NCBI GenBank assembly: GCA_964344165.1
Contig: CAYFMH010000088.1
Span: 1-6,153 of the forward strand
Direction: 5' to 3'
From: CAYFMH01 sp964344165
GTDB lineage: Bacteria > Patescibacteriota > Gracilibacteria > UBA4473
DNA: 6,153 nt
The translations under genes were made by a program, and so were the position numbers. Every line of letters starts with the position of its first letter. Positions within the stretch are counted from its first letter, which is position 1. The notes below the pieces were generated by a model. The model was given only the letters and a program-made list of their open reading frames with translations. It did no database searches and was not told the origin of the DNA. Positions 1 through 6,153 of the stretch are shown in pieces.

Positions 1-36
1 ATAATCCAGGAGTTAAAAAAGGACGAGGCTTTATAA
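1..36 (+). CDS. C-terminal tail of an upstream gene (partial)
   Basis: The frame starting at base 1 reads IIQELKKDEAL and ends in TAA at 34-36. That stop overlaps the ATG of the next gene (TAATG), a common arrangement of translationally coupled operon genes. The peptide is charged and helix-like, a plausible protein C-terminus, but eleven residues identify no family. The stretch is short enough that an open frame could occur by chance; the frame of the downstream gene is also open here. The main support is the stop/start overlap. If real, gene 1 is at least the second gene of an operon whose promoter lies outside the window. Confidence 0.4.
   Translation: MIQELKKDEAL
25..28 (+). promoter_or_regulatory. 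Shine-Dalgarno-like site for gene 1
   Basis: GAGG lies seven bases before the ATG at 36, inside the context GGACGAGG. This spacing suits a bacterial ribosome binding site and supports the start at 36, although the frame is open further upstream. A second AGGAG at 8-12 is too far from the ATG to serve it. Confidence 0.5.
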
Positions 37-2282
37 TGAACCAAAGAAACAAAAATCCCTGGTCGCCAATCACAAATCGAGAATTCCGAGTTTGCGATGA
101 ATCTGGGAATGAATATTCATTGGAGAGTTTATTTAAGGGCGACATATCAAATCTCGAAGAAACTCGTGGAAAAGAAACATTTGGAAATAAAATGCGGGGA
201 AAGATTGTCGAATTACCAGAATTAGTAAGATTTCATATGGATCATCCAGGGAAGCATTTTCCGATAAGTGAAAAAACGGCAAGGATGAGAGCTCAAAATA
301 GTGATGATGGATTTTTGGCAAGAAGAATTGAAAAAGAAGATGGAGAAGTTAAGTATCGTAGAATTAAATTGGAAGAGTTGAAAGAGATGTCGGGGCTTGA
401 AGATTTGGATCCTATTTTTGATGATCCGACTTTGGATATCAGACGTTCGGATGTGGCAAGGGATATCAGCTTTTCCCCCAAGAGACTATCTAAAAAAGAA
501 GGTTATGGTCCAGAAGCTTGTTTTGATACTTTAGACAATGCAACAGAATCGATTGATGGAATTCGTTATATCTTCCCGGAGTCTATGCTTGATCCAAAAA
601 CAGGAGAGAAAGTGATGTTTGGAACTGGGCAATGTTCTTATGTAAAAATGTCTCCAGATTATACAGTAGTGATTCAAAAGCTCCCGGGGAAAAGTGTCAT
701 TTTGAATTATTACCTTTTGAAACATCTTTCAAAATCAGAAGCTTCTTCTTTATGTGAAGAAAAAGATGTTTTTTTTGTATTGTCTGCAGAAGAGACAACT
801 AAACGAATTATGGATTTTGATCCTGCATTATTTGTTCCTAAAGCTGTTGATGAAGATGAAGAAGTATATAGTGAGCGGACAGATTCTTTGTGGAATTTTA
901 CTCATTTTTTGAGTATTTATCGAGAGCTAATCGATACAGCAGATTTTAGATTGCAGAAGTTTTCTTTGCGTCAACAATTATATTTCGCTGACTACTACAC
1001 AAAATTATCAGAAGAAAGAAAACGTCATATTCAAAAATGTCTTAAAACAACATATGGAGAAAAATTTTTCATTGCTTTTTTATCTTTTGAGCAAGGTGGT
1101 CAAAAAATGGGAAATATTATTTTGGATCTAGGACGAGAGCCAGCAGCTGAAAAAATATTTGGAGAATATGTTAGCATAATTGGATTGGTACAAGAAAATG
1201 CAGAATATTTACAGCAGAGAGGGGCCCCCGTAAATATTTATGAATCGGCGGTGCTTAGGCGAGGGATGGAGCTTTTGCGAGATTTTTATAGATCAAGTGA
1301 TAGAGATTTTGATTTATTTTTTAAGCAAACCAAAGCTTATCATCGAGAGGTGATTGCTTGGGGAGCGTTGTTTAAATCAGCAACGAAGGATGAAAGCCTC
1401 ACTCCAGAAAAATTGAAAGAAGTTTTTGAAGAAATTCGAGTGGATGTCTTTCAGCCAGAAAGAGACAAAGTGATTAAGGACCGAAATGAAATGGATAAGG
1501 AAAGTAATTATCTGACAAATAAATTTACAGCAAAAGATTATGAAATGGTCGATAGGAATCTGAAGACTGCTTATTGTCCGAATGTTGATCCTGGATGGTA
1601 TGAGGAATTAAAGAATAACATTCCAAAAGATCTCAATAATCCTGATGTTACTTTTGTTATGGTGCGAAATAAAAAAAGAGATTTGGTAGGGGTGTGTAAA
1701 TTTAAACCTGATCCGGATGATGCGGAAGCTTACTACTTTGGGACGATGTACGTAGAAGAAGAGTATCAGAAAGGGTTTAGTGTGGGGGGGTATCTTCAGA
1801 GTGTTGCGAAGTCATTGATGTCAAAAGATCGTCCAAAGATAAATGCCACTGTAGCGATTGCTAATACCGCCATGGAGCGTCATATTGATATCGGAGAAGG
1901 GATTGGTACCAATGTGGAATATGAAGGGGCGAGGAGCCGAGAACTAGTAAAATTTTCTTGGGATGATCCACGGAAGGATAGTTTTGTTAGTAAAGATAAA
2001 AACCTGTTTTCTGATAAGAAAATAAAAGTATTGGCTGCACAGGGGGAATATCATCAGACAGGGGAGATTCGGGTATTTATGGTAGATTCTACACCAGGAA
2101 ACGATATGCAGTTCATACAACTTCTTTGTAGTCATTTACCTGTGAAGGAGCGGGATGGGAGTGTCACCAGCCCAGATGTGAGATATGCTTTGACCAGGCT
2201 TTTTTACGGAGAAAAAGGGCAGGAGGAGACGTATGTGGTTTTTGAAAGACTTTCATCGGTGGGACTGAAAAAAGCGGCTTAA
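36..2282 (+). CDS. Uncharacterised protein with GNAT-like C-terminal domain (paralog 1)
   Basis: I do not recognise a named family for the whole 748-residue protein. Residues 1 to about 300 are charged, mixed in character and match nothing I know; no signal peptide or membrane segment is visible, so it is probably cytoplasmic. From about residue 303 it aligns with the downstream gene: a helical part (EQGG at 352-355, then a long amphipathic stretch to about 475), then about 510-650 with the order of a GNAT acyltransferase. That order is an N-terminal helix (TAKDYEMVDRNL), a strand ending in LVGVCKFKP, the strand-loop-helix YVEEEYQKGFSVGGYL (Q578 to L587), and VAIANTAMERHIDIGEG around N610 and H616. 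The acyl-CoA loop is degenerate (KGFSVG) and His616 sits where many GNATs have Tyr, so activity and substrate are open. A tail of about 100 residues follows. The start is supported by an SD-like GAGG and the TAATG overlap. The open frame is secure; the GNAT assignment is inferred from motif order alone. Confidence 0.88.
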   Translation: MNQRNKNPWSPITNREFRVCDESGNEYSLESLFKGDISNLEETRGKETFGNKMRGKIVELPELVRFHMDHPGKHFPISEKTARMRAQNSDDGFLARRIEKEDGEVKYRRIKLEELKEMSGLEDLDPIFDDPTLDIRRSDVARDISFSPKRLSKKEGYGPEACFDTLDNATESIDGIRYIFPESMLDPKTGEKVMFGTGQCSYVKMSPDYTVVIQKLPGKSVILNYYLLKHLSKSEASSLCEEKDVFFVLSAEETTKRIMDFDPALFVPKAVDEDEEVYSERTDSLWNFTHFLSIYRELIDTADFRLQKFSLRQQLYFADYYTKLSEERKRHIQKCLKTTYGEKFFIAFLSFEQGGQKMGNIILDLGREPAAEKIFGEYVSIIGLVQENAEYLQQRGAPVNIYESAVLRRGMELLRDFYRSSDRDFDLFFKQTKAYHREVIAWGALFKSATKDESLTPEKLKEVFEEIRVDVFQPERDKVIKDRNEMDKESNYLTNKFTAKDYEMVDRNLKTAYCPNVDPGWYEELKNNIPKDLNNPDVTFVMVRNKKRDLVGVCKFKPDPDDAEAYYFGTMYVEEEYQKGFSVGGYLQSVAKSLMSKDRPKINATVAIANTAMERHIDIGEGIGTNVEYEGARSRELVKFSWDDPRKDSFVSKDKNLFSDKKIKVLAAQGEYHQTGEIRVFMVDSTPGNDMQFIQLLCSHLPVKERDGSVTSPDVRYALTRLFYGEKGQEETYVVFERLSSVGLKKAA
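939..2282 (+). repeat. Diverged tandem copy A of the shared C-terminal module
   Basis: This stretch of gene 1 aligns in protein and DNA with 4245-5660 of gene 2. Similarity is weak at the upstream end (DFRLQKFSLRQQL against DFSKLPMRSQLQF) and strong from about 1080 on. Exactly identical blocks are 1338-1381 (44 bases), 1393-1438 (46), 1881-1927 (47) and 2223-2282 (60). Between them many third positions differ. Small indels shift the offset between copies from 3360 to 3390 and then 3378 bases. Confidence 0.85.
2223..2282 (+). repeat. 60-base perfect direct repeat at the 3' end of gene 1
   Basis: These 60 bases, running through the TAA stop, are identical to 5601-5660 at the end of gene 2, synonymous positions included. 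Two further A residues match after the stop, then similarity ends. The base before the block differs (G against A), and the preceding 80 bases carry about ten differences. The encoded end (TYVVFERLSSVGLKKAA) is therefore the same in both proteins. Confidence 0.93.
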
Positions 2283-2293
2283 AAATTAAAGCA

Positions 2294-2323
2294 TTGTGAT
2301 TGCATTTTTGGCTTATTTATGAT
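2294..2323 (+). promoter_or_regulatory. Possible sigma-70-type promoter before gene 2
   Basis: TTGTGA (2294-2299) and TATGAT (2318-2323) are 18 bases apart and match the consensus hexamers at 4 of 6 and 5 of 6 positions. An overlapping alternative is TTGCAT (2300-2305) with TAAAAT (2323-2328), 17 bases apart. The -10 box overlaps the first ATG of gene 2 at 2319, so a transcript from here would start near 2330 and use the ATG at 2364. Such matches also occur by chance in AT-rich DNA. Confidence 0.3.
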
Positions 2324-5300
2324 AAAATTTTTAGATTTTATTTTGTTTTTATTGATTTTTGTTATGAATAAAATTGATGATGTTGAATTAGTAGCAGAAG
2401 GAGAAGGTCTTTTGATTTCTTCTTCTGAAGAAGGAGAAAAATCGATTTGTGAGCAAAGCAAGGAGGTTGCGAAGGGGATTGATTCTATTTTAAGTAAAGA
2501 AGAGGAAGCCGAAGAGACAGAATGGATACCTATAAGAAAGAACCTTGTGGATTATGACAATTTGGATCAAGAAGTAAAACTTGTTTTACTTTCTGAATTA
2601 TCGGAATATATTGCCAAAATAGACTTTCTTAAAGGCCATGGAAAATCAAAAGGAAGAGATGAAGATATCAAAAAATTGGAAGGGCTTCATGATGAAGTTT
2701 TGAGATTAAAAGATTTTTTTAAACCGGAAGAAGGTGAAGATAGGGATCACAGTCTTTTTTTTATAGCAACAATAGAAGCGGCCAATGCCGGGAAACATAA
2801 ATCTGCATATAGGATAGCAGAGGTTTTATTTTTTTTGGAAAACATTGAGGAAAAAGAGCGAAATTATTTTAATTATTCAAAAATCAAGGCTTTGAGAGAA
2901 GGGCTGGAAAGGAAATTAGAAAATTTAACAAATAAAAAATTTGTGGATAAGTTTAGAGCATCAGGCTTGGTAAGATTTATTGAGGAAGGAAATAAAAAAA
3001 CAGAAAAAGCAAGAAAACCTCAAAATAGAGGTTTGGCTGGCGATTTTGTGAGTTATAATTTTTATAGACACATTACTAATCCCAAACGAGAGGAAGGCAT
3101 AAGGAGGTATGCTAATGTGGATAGAGATTATTCAGTTATTATTACTCCTATATCCGAAGAAAATATTGGTGTCTTTGATCGTAATGGGAGAATTATGGAA
3201 GTCTTTTCAAGTGAGTTATTATCTAAACTAGATATTTTAGCTCCCTATGAATCAGAATGCGCTTTAAAATCAGCTACTGGGGTTATTGATACAATTGATT
3301 GGCGCCATGGAGAAGAAACACTTAGTAGTGCTGCTATGTTTTTAGAATGGTTAAAAGAAGTTGCAGATAGGATCCCTTTGGACGTAGATCCTTCCAATTT
3401 TTTAGAAGAGGAGTTGCATCCTTTTGTGAAGGAAATATTGATGATGGAAATGGATGCATTGGATGCCTTAGAAAATAAAAGTAAGGAGGATTATTTATTG
3501 TGCAAGAGAAAATTCTTTAGATATTTAAAAAATCTTTTTTTATTAAATAAAAGAGAGAGATTGAGTGTAGAGCAAATGACATCTGTTATTGATTTTTTTG
3601 TTTCATTTTTACCAAAGCTTTCTCAGATTAGAGTAGGATTAGGGGCTGTTTTTAGAAAACTAGATAAATCAGGAGAATTTTTGCCTAAAAATCTAGACGG
3701 ACGATCTCATGAGGATTTGATTGCTAAATTAGAATTAGCTTTAAAAATTTATGATCCGCAAAAAGTAACAAGGCTAATTTCTTCAATTTTGGTGGAAAGT
3801 TTGGTTGTGTCTGATGGTGAATTAAATGTTTTGTATGAAGAGGAGAGAAAATCATATGAAAAAGATGGAATGATAGATCCTGTGCTTTTACCCGATTCTT
3901 TGAATTTTTTGGCGAAGGCTCGAGAAAATCCTAATTTACATAGAAGATGTGTTGGTATTTTTCAAAGGATTGCAGAAGATTTAAAAAAAATAGAGACGGG
4001 TCTTTTGTATACAGAAGCAGATAATATGGAAAAATTTTTGAATAAACGTGTGCTTGAGTGGGAAAAAGAAGAATTTAACTTACAGACTTTTTTTTGGAGA
4101 GTCTTTGCTTGCCAAGAAAAACTAAAAGAAACAGAAATACAACCAACTGGTATTGATAAATTTGTTAGTAAAAATGAAGAACAAAGGAAATTAAAAGATT
4201 TTTGGGATTTGAATTTATTGGAAGTGATTTCCGAGGATTTAGGATTTGATTTTTCTAAACTTCCGATGAGGTCTCAGTTACAGTTTTTGGATTATATTAG
4301 TACGGCGAGTAGGGATGAAATGCAAGAAGTGATAGATGTAGTGAGAAGTTTTGAGGTTCGAAAAAGAGGCAAAAAAGTTGATAGAGCAAAGGAAAGAAGG
4401 GGAAATGAGCAGAAAAAATTAAATTTCTTAATTTCCTTTTTGGCTCTAGAACAAGGAGGGAAGGAAATGGGAGATATTATTTTAGATTTGGGACAAGAAC
4501 CAGCAGCAGAGAGGATATTTCAGGAATATGTGAGCATAATTGGGTTGGTACAAGAAAATGCAGAATATCTGAGAACCAGAGGTGCTCCCGTAAATATTTA
4601 TGAATCAGCAGTATTTAAGCGAGGGATGGGACTTTTACGAGATTTCCATAGATCAGAAAATAAGGATTTTGATAAGTTTTTGGATCAAGCCAAAGCCTAT
4701 CATCGAGAGGTGATTGCTTGGGGAGCGTTGTTTAAATCAGCTACTACTGACAAAAGCCTCACTCCAGAAAAATTGAAAGAAGTTTTTGAAGAAATTCGGG
4801 TGGATGTTTTTCAAGCGGGGAGCAGAATAAAAGATCCATCCAAAATGAAGGAGGCTAATAATTATACAACTGCAGACTTCACCGTGGCAGATTATGACAT
4901 GGTAGTGGAGAATTTGAGGAAAGCTTATGTGGATAATGATGTTGATCCTAAATGGTATGAGGAATTAAAGAATAATATTCCAGAAGACCTCAATAATCCT
5001 GATGTTACCTTTGTCATGGTACGAAATGAAAAAGGAAAGTTGGTAGGGTTATGTAAATTTAAACCTGATCCGGAGGACTCTGGAGCATACTACTTTGGGA
5101 CGATGTACGTAGAAGAGGAGTATCAGAAGGGATTTAGTGTAGGGGGATATCTTCAGGGCTTAGCTACAACACTTATGAAAGAGGAATCAAAAGAGGATAA
5201 GAAAAAAAGTGAGGAAAAAGATCCCAAAATTAATGCCACGGTAGCGATTGCCAATACGGCTATGGAACGCCATATTGATATCGGAGAAGGGATTGGTACC

Positions 5301-5660
5301 AATGTGGAATATGAAGGAAAAAGTCGAGAACTAGTGAAGTTTTCTTGGAATGATCCACGAGTCGATAATTTTAGTAGTAAAGGGCTGGAGCGTGATGAAA
5401 TAAAAGAACTAGCGGCAAAAGGTCCGGGAAGCCAAACCGGAGATATTCGAGCATTTAGAGTGAATACAACCTTTGGGCAAGATAGGGAATTTAGAAAAAT
5501 TTTAAAACAGCATTTGCCAGTAAAGGAACGGGATGGGAGTGTCACTAATCCGGACGTAGGATATGCTTTGACCAGACTTTTTTATGGAGAAAAAGGGCAA
5601 GAGGAGACGTATGTGGTTTTTGAAAGACTTTCATCGGTGGGACTGAAAAAAGCGGCTTAA
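2319..5660 (+). CDS. Large uncharacterised protein with GNAT-like C-terminal domain (paralog 2)
   Basis: This 1113-residue protein matches no whole family I recognise. Residues 1-15 (MIKFLDFILFLLIFV) are hydrophobic but short, contain Asp, and are encoded by T-rich DNA that also looks like a promoter; Met16 at 2364 is a likelier start, though neither ATG has a Shine-Dalgarno site. Residues to about 640 are mostly charged, predicted by eye to be helical, and unlike the N-terminus of gene 1. Homology to gene 1 begins near D644 and is strong from about 702: EQGG at 711-714, a helical stretch, then the GNAT-like region with QKGFSVGG at 936-943, N979 and H985. The loop and His are as degenerate as in gene 1. 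Between the GNAT helix and next strand, residues 954-968 (KEESKEDKKKSEEKD) are eleven residues longer than in gene 1. The last 32 residues equal those of gene 1. It probably arose by duplication of the C-terminal module with a different N-terminal part. It overlaps the convergent gene by four bases. Confidence 0.88.
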   Translation: MIKFLDFILFLLIFVMNKIDDVELVAEGEGLLISSSEEGEKSICEQSKEVAKGIDSILSKEEEAEETEWIPIRKNLVDYDNLDQEVKLVLLSELSEYIAKIDFLKGHGKSKGRDEDIKKLEGLHDEVLRLKDFFKPEEGEDRDHSLFFIATIEAANAGKHKSAYRIAEVLFFLENIEEKERNYFNYSKIKALREGLERKLENLTNKKFVDKFRASGLVRFIEEGNKKTEKARKPQNRGLAGDFVSYNFYRHITNPKREEGIRRYANVDRDYSVIITPISEENIGVFDRNGRIMEVFSSELLSKLDILAPYESECALKSATGVIDTIDWRHGEETLSSAAMFLEWLKEVADRIPLDVDPSNFLEEELHPFVKEILMMEMDALDALENKSKEDYLLCKRKFFRYLKNLFLLNKRERLSVEQMTSVIDFFVSFLPKLSQIRVGLGAVFRKLDKSGEFLPKNLDGRSHEDLIAKLELALKIYDPQKVTRLISSILVESLVVSDGELNVLYEEERKSYEKDGMIDPVLLPDSLNFLAKARENPNLHRRCVGIFQRIAEDLKKIETGLLYTEADNMEKFLNKRVLEWEKEEFNLQTFFWRVFACQEKLKETEIQPTGIDKFVSKNEEQRKLKDFWDLNLLEVISEDLGFDFSKLPMRSQLQFLDYISTASRDEMQEVIDVVRSFEVRKRGKKVDRAKERRGNEQKKLNFLISFLALEQGGKEMGDIILDLGQEPAAERIFQEYVSIIGLVQENAEYLRTRGAPVNIYESAVFKRGMGLLRDFHRSENKDFDKFLDQAKAYHREVIAWGALFKSATTDKSLTPEKLKEVFEEIRVDVFQAGSRIKDPSKMKEANNYTTADFTVADYDMVVENLRKAYVDNDVDPKWYEELKNNIPEDLNNPDVTFVMVRNEKGKLVGLCKFKPDPEDSGAYYFGTMYVEEEYQKGFSVGGYLQGLATTLMKEESKEDKKKSEEKDPKINATVAIANTAMERHIDIGEGIGTNVEYEGKSRELVKFSWNDPRVDNFSSKGLERDEIKELAAKGPGSQTGDIRAFRVNTTFGQDREFRKILKQHLPVKERDGSVTNPDVGYALTRLFYGEKGQEETYVVFERLSSVGLKKAA
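4245..5660 (+). repeat. Diverged tandem copy B of the shared C-terminal module
   Basis: This is the gene 2 partner of 939-2282. Identical blocks lie at 4698-4741, 4753-4798, 5271-5317 and 5601-5660. Two protein stretches are identical over 32 residues each: P969-G1000 (gene 1 P600-G631) and the C-terminal 1082-1113 (gene 1 717-748). Copy B carries an extra segment between the homologous start and the EQGG motif (KRGKKVDRAKERRGNEQKK region) and the lysine/glutamate-rich insertion at residues 954-968. Confidence 0.85.
5601..5660 (+). repeat. 60-base perfect direct repeat at the 3' end of gene 2
   Basis: Identical to 2223-2282 at an offset of 3378 bases, through the TAA stop. In this copy the stop is also part of the TTAA palindrome (5657-5660) that ends the minus-strand gene, so any conversion tract reaching the stop also touches the last codon of the convergent gene. 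Confidence 0.93.
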
Positions 5661-6153
5661 AACTTAGTATCTTTGTATTTCTTGTTTTGTCCCATCTGAA
5701 TTGCTTGCTCCCAGGCTAGTTTAAAGAGGGAGAATTGAGTGTTATGAATAAGTGGGTTTGTGATAATAGTTCCCATGAGATCATCTTTTGCATAGCTATA
5801 AAAAGAAACCTTATTTCCATAAATGTGAAAACAGGTATCAAATGGGAATTCATCTCCTGAGACTAATAAACTTACCCGATTCATTTCTTCATCTTTTTTG
5901 CGGTATTCTTGTGTAATTTTATTGTCGTTAAAAAGCATGTAGGCTTTGTTTCCAAGCTTTTTTCTTTTTGGTACATATTCTTCTCGGATGTATTCTTGGA
6001 TTTTAGGATGGATATTATCATCGAGTCGAAGTGCTCCGTAGATAGTCTTTTTTTCGGCGAATAAATCCTCGAACATGTTTCGGATTCCTTCTACGCCTTC
6101 AAAAAACCGTACCTTTGGCAAAACCGAATACGGATTTGCCATCTTTTTAAGGT
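5657..6153 (-). CDS. TrmB-family transcriptional regulator, C-terminal effector domain (5' end probably outside window)
   Basis: From the ATG at 6142 the protein has 161 residues and looks like the effector domain of TrmB-type regulators, which bind DNA through an N-terminal winged helix and sense a ligand, often a sugar, through the C-terminal part. Visible family features are PKVRFFEGVEGIRNMFED (from residue 9), TIYGALRL (33-40), YIREEYVPKRKKLGNKAYML (51-70), FPF (99-101), IYGNKVSFYSY (107-117) and MGTIITNP followed by LFKLAWEQA to 147. No helix-turn-helix is present. The frame stays open upstream of the ATG to the window edge (codons for L, K, K), and no Shine-Dalgarno site precedes the ATG. 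The real start, with the DNA-binding domain, therefore probably lies beyond base 6153. A free-standing effector domain starting at 6142 is the alternative. Its ligand and target genes cannot be read from this sequence. It converges on gene 2 with a four-base overlap. Confidence 0.78.
   Translation of the reverse strand, partial: LKKMANPYSVLPKVRFFEGVEGIRNMFEDLFAEKKTIYGALRLDDNIHPKIQEYIREEYVPKRKKLGNKAYMLFNDNKITQEYRKKDEEMNRVSLLVSGDEFPFDTCFHIYGNKVSFYSYAKDDLMGTIITNPLIHNTQFSLFKLAWEQAIQMGQNKKYKDTKF

Noticed and set aside
651..680. Short similarity between N-terminal parts: SPDYTVVI in gene 1 (206-213) and DRDYSVII in gene 2 (268-275)
   Set aside because: Only a few residues match and the distance to the shared module differs by about 280 residues, so it is not enough to claim homology by eye.
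2274..2305. Possible terminator hairpin after gene 1 (GCTTAA/TTAAAGC, or GCA/TGC followed by T's)
   Set aside because: The stems are only three to six pairs, with a bulge in one and a very short stem in the other, and neither has a convincing G+C-rich stem followed by a T tract.
2319..2363. N-terminal signal peptide or membrane anchor in gene 2
   Set aside because: The hydrophobic stretch is about twelve residues with an internal Asp, shorter than a usual membrane span, without a cleavage-site pattern, and it disappears if the ATG at 2364 is used.
133..2461. Several minus-strand open frames of about 60 codons across gene 1 and the gap after it
   Set aside because: They are short, antisense to a long coding frame, have no recognisable domain, and are expected by chance in AT-rich DNA.
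5153..5545. A 130-codon open frame on the minus strand inside the 3' part of gene 2
   Set aside because: It lies wholly antisense to the best conserved part of the paralog module, its serine/leucine/phenylalanine-rich composition is typical of a shadow frame, and it has no support as a protein family.
5638..5694. Inverted repeat TGGGAC/GTCCCA spanning the gene 2 stop, as a possible bidirectional terminator
   Set aside because: The perfect arms are six bases with a loop of 45 bases; the inner pairing is interrupted. It is too weak to claim as a terminator.

Overview
The window is AT-rich bacterial DNA: sampled 60-base lines run from about 27% to 47% G+C. It holds two large tandem paralogous genes on the plus strand and one convergent gene on the minus strand. 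The best guess for the source is an uncultured Patescibacteria/CPR-type bacterium, perhaps near the Peregrinibacteria. That rests on the low G+C, large proteins without a recognisable family, and a TrmB-type effector domain of a form I associate with those lineages. No RNA gene, IS element, CRISPR array or phage gene is visible. All visible genes end in TAA, and about 1,860 plus-strand codons have no in-frame TGA, so UGA is probably a normal stop. That argues against the Gracilibacteria/Absconditabacteria code, in which UGA means glycine.

Layout. Bases 1-36 look like the last 11 codons of an upstream gene whose TAA overlaps the next ATG (TAATG). Gene 1 (36-2282, 748 aa) follows with a Shine-Dalgarno-like GAGG. 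A 36-base gap with promoter-like hexamers leads to gene 2 (2319-5660, 1113 aa), whose true start may be 2364. Gene 2 then meets the minus-strand gene (5657 to the window edge) tail to tail: the palindrome TTAA supplies both stop codons.

Genes 1 and 2 share a C-terminal half of about 400-450 residues but have N-terminal parts that look unrelated and differ greatly in length (about 300 and 640 residues). The shared part has a helical segment, then a domain with the order of elements of a GNAT N-acyltransferase, then a conserved tail of about 100 residues. The GNAT signature is degenerate: KGFSVG replaces the Q/R-x-x-G-x-G/A loop, and His sits where GNATs often have Tyr. Identity between the copies is uneven. 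Blocks of 44-60 bases are identical, third positions included, and the last 60 bases (with the stop) match completely. Local gene conversion or recent recombination would explain this.

The minus-strand gene encodes a TrmB-family C-terminal effector domain. Its frame stays open to the window edge, so the DNA-binding N-terminus probably lies outside. Nothing ties it functionally to the paralog pair beyond adjacency. I do not recognise a described system here. The most distinctive feature is the pair of proteins with different N-terminal modules on a common GNAT-like C-terminal module.
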